Source: Desulfobulbaceae bacterium UBA2276 (GTDB lineage Bacteria > Desulfobacterota > Desulfobulbia > Desulfobulbales > Desulfocapsaceae). From it: a stretch of DNA of 5,426 nucleotides. This document shows, one piece after another, positions 5,223 to 5,426 of this stretch. The notes beneath the pieces were generated by a model. That model made no database searches, was not told where the DNA came from, and was given only the letters and a program-made list of their open reading frames with translations. The stretch's first letter is position 1. The number at the start of each line of letters is the position of its first letter. The stretch lies in contig DDWW01000013.1 of assembly GCA_002347085.1 (NCBI GenBank), positions 1-5,426 on the forward strand. The letters are read 5' to 3'. The position numbers and the translations under genes are program-made.

Positions 5223-5426
5223 TTTTTCCTTTTAATATACAATACGAAAGATAGCGAAAGGTGGCGACAGATACGATACTCAAAATTCCTTTCATTAACA
5301 TAGTAAGGGAGATTAAAGTAAGAACAGTCTCAAATAACAGAATACACTAAAAGAGTCAAAAATGCATCATCCCAAATAATTGCAGGGAACTATTCAATTA
5401 TCCCCCCCCCAGACGCAGAAAAGCCC
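5223..5426. other. Upstream region of der, no gene seen
   Basis: An A/T-rich stretch without a credible coding frame. On the minus strand AAAAGGA just before the der ATG serves as the ribosome site and TATATT a few bases further up could be a -10 element, though I found no convincing -35. A TTGCAGGGAA element (5380-5389) repeats 3151-3160, and a C9 run occupies 5402-5410. A promoter for der is expected here but not proven. Confidence 0.5.

Noticed and set aside
5223..5300. Possible minus-strand leader peptide (ATG near 5295) running into der
   Set aside because: No ribosome site, and the frame overlaps the der coding start in a different frame for a long distance.

Overview
The window looks like chromosomal DNA from a Gram-negative, probably deltaproteobacterial (Desulfobulbales-like) organism. 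This assignment rests on the style of the proteins (Der, a GGDEF-EAL protein, a VF530/DUF2132 protein, a small VanZ-like membrane protein) and is an impression, not a search result. There are no rRNA or tRNA genes, CRISPR arrays or transposase genes.

Layout. A 5'-truncated class I/II PLP aminotransferase (3-902, +) is followed on the same strand by a 76-residue membrane protein of VanZ-like type (975-1205, +). This meets a 540-residue membrane-anchored GGDEF-EAL protein tail to tail (1208-2830, -), with only two bases between the stops and an 8-bp hairpin across the junction. From 2831 to 3406 there is no intact gene. Inside that stretch, at about 3169-3380 on the + strand, lies a decayed, frameshifted copy of the 975-1205 gene, so the GGDEF-EAL gene is bracketed by an intact and a broken copy of the same small gene. 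The right half is a likely minus-strand operon, read from right to left: der (3879-5222), a 38-residue lysine-rich small protein with a perfect Shine-Dalgarno (3687-3803), and a VF530/DUF2132 family gene (3428-3682). The last two are 4 bases apart. A perfect 14-bp inverted repeat covers the end of the VF530 gene. The final 204 bases (5223-5426) are the der upstream region and contain no gene I can support.

Functionally, der is the housekeeping anchor (ribosome assembly GTPase). The two small downstream genes are a basic peptide and a putative DNA-binding protein that appear to be translated together. The GGDEF-EAL protein has intact motifs for both making and degrading cyclic di-GMP but only a short membrane anchor as its input part. 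I see no convincing new defence or mobile system. The most informative points are the decayed VanZ-like paralog on the far side of the GGDEF-EAL gene and the lysine-rich small gene coupled to VF530.
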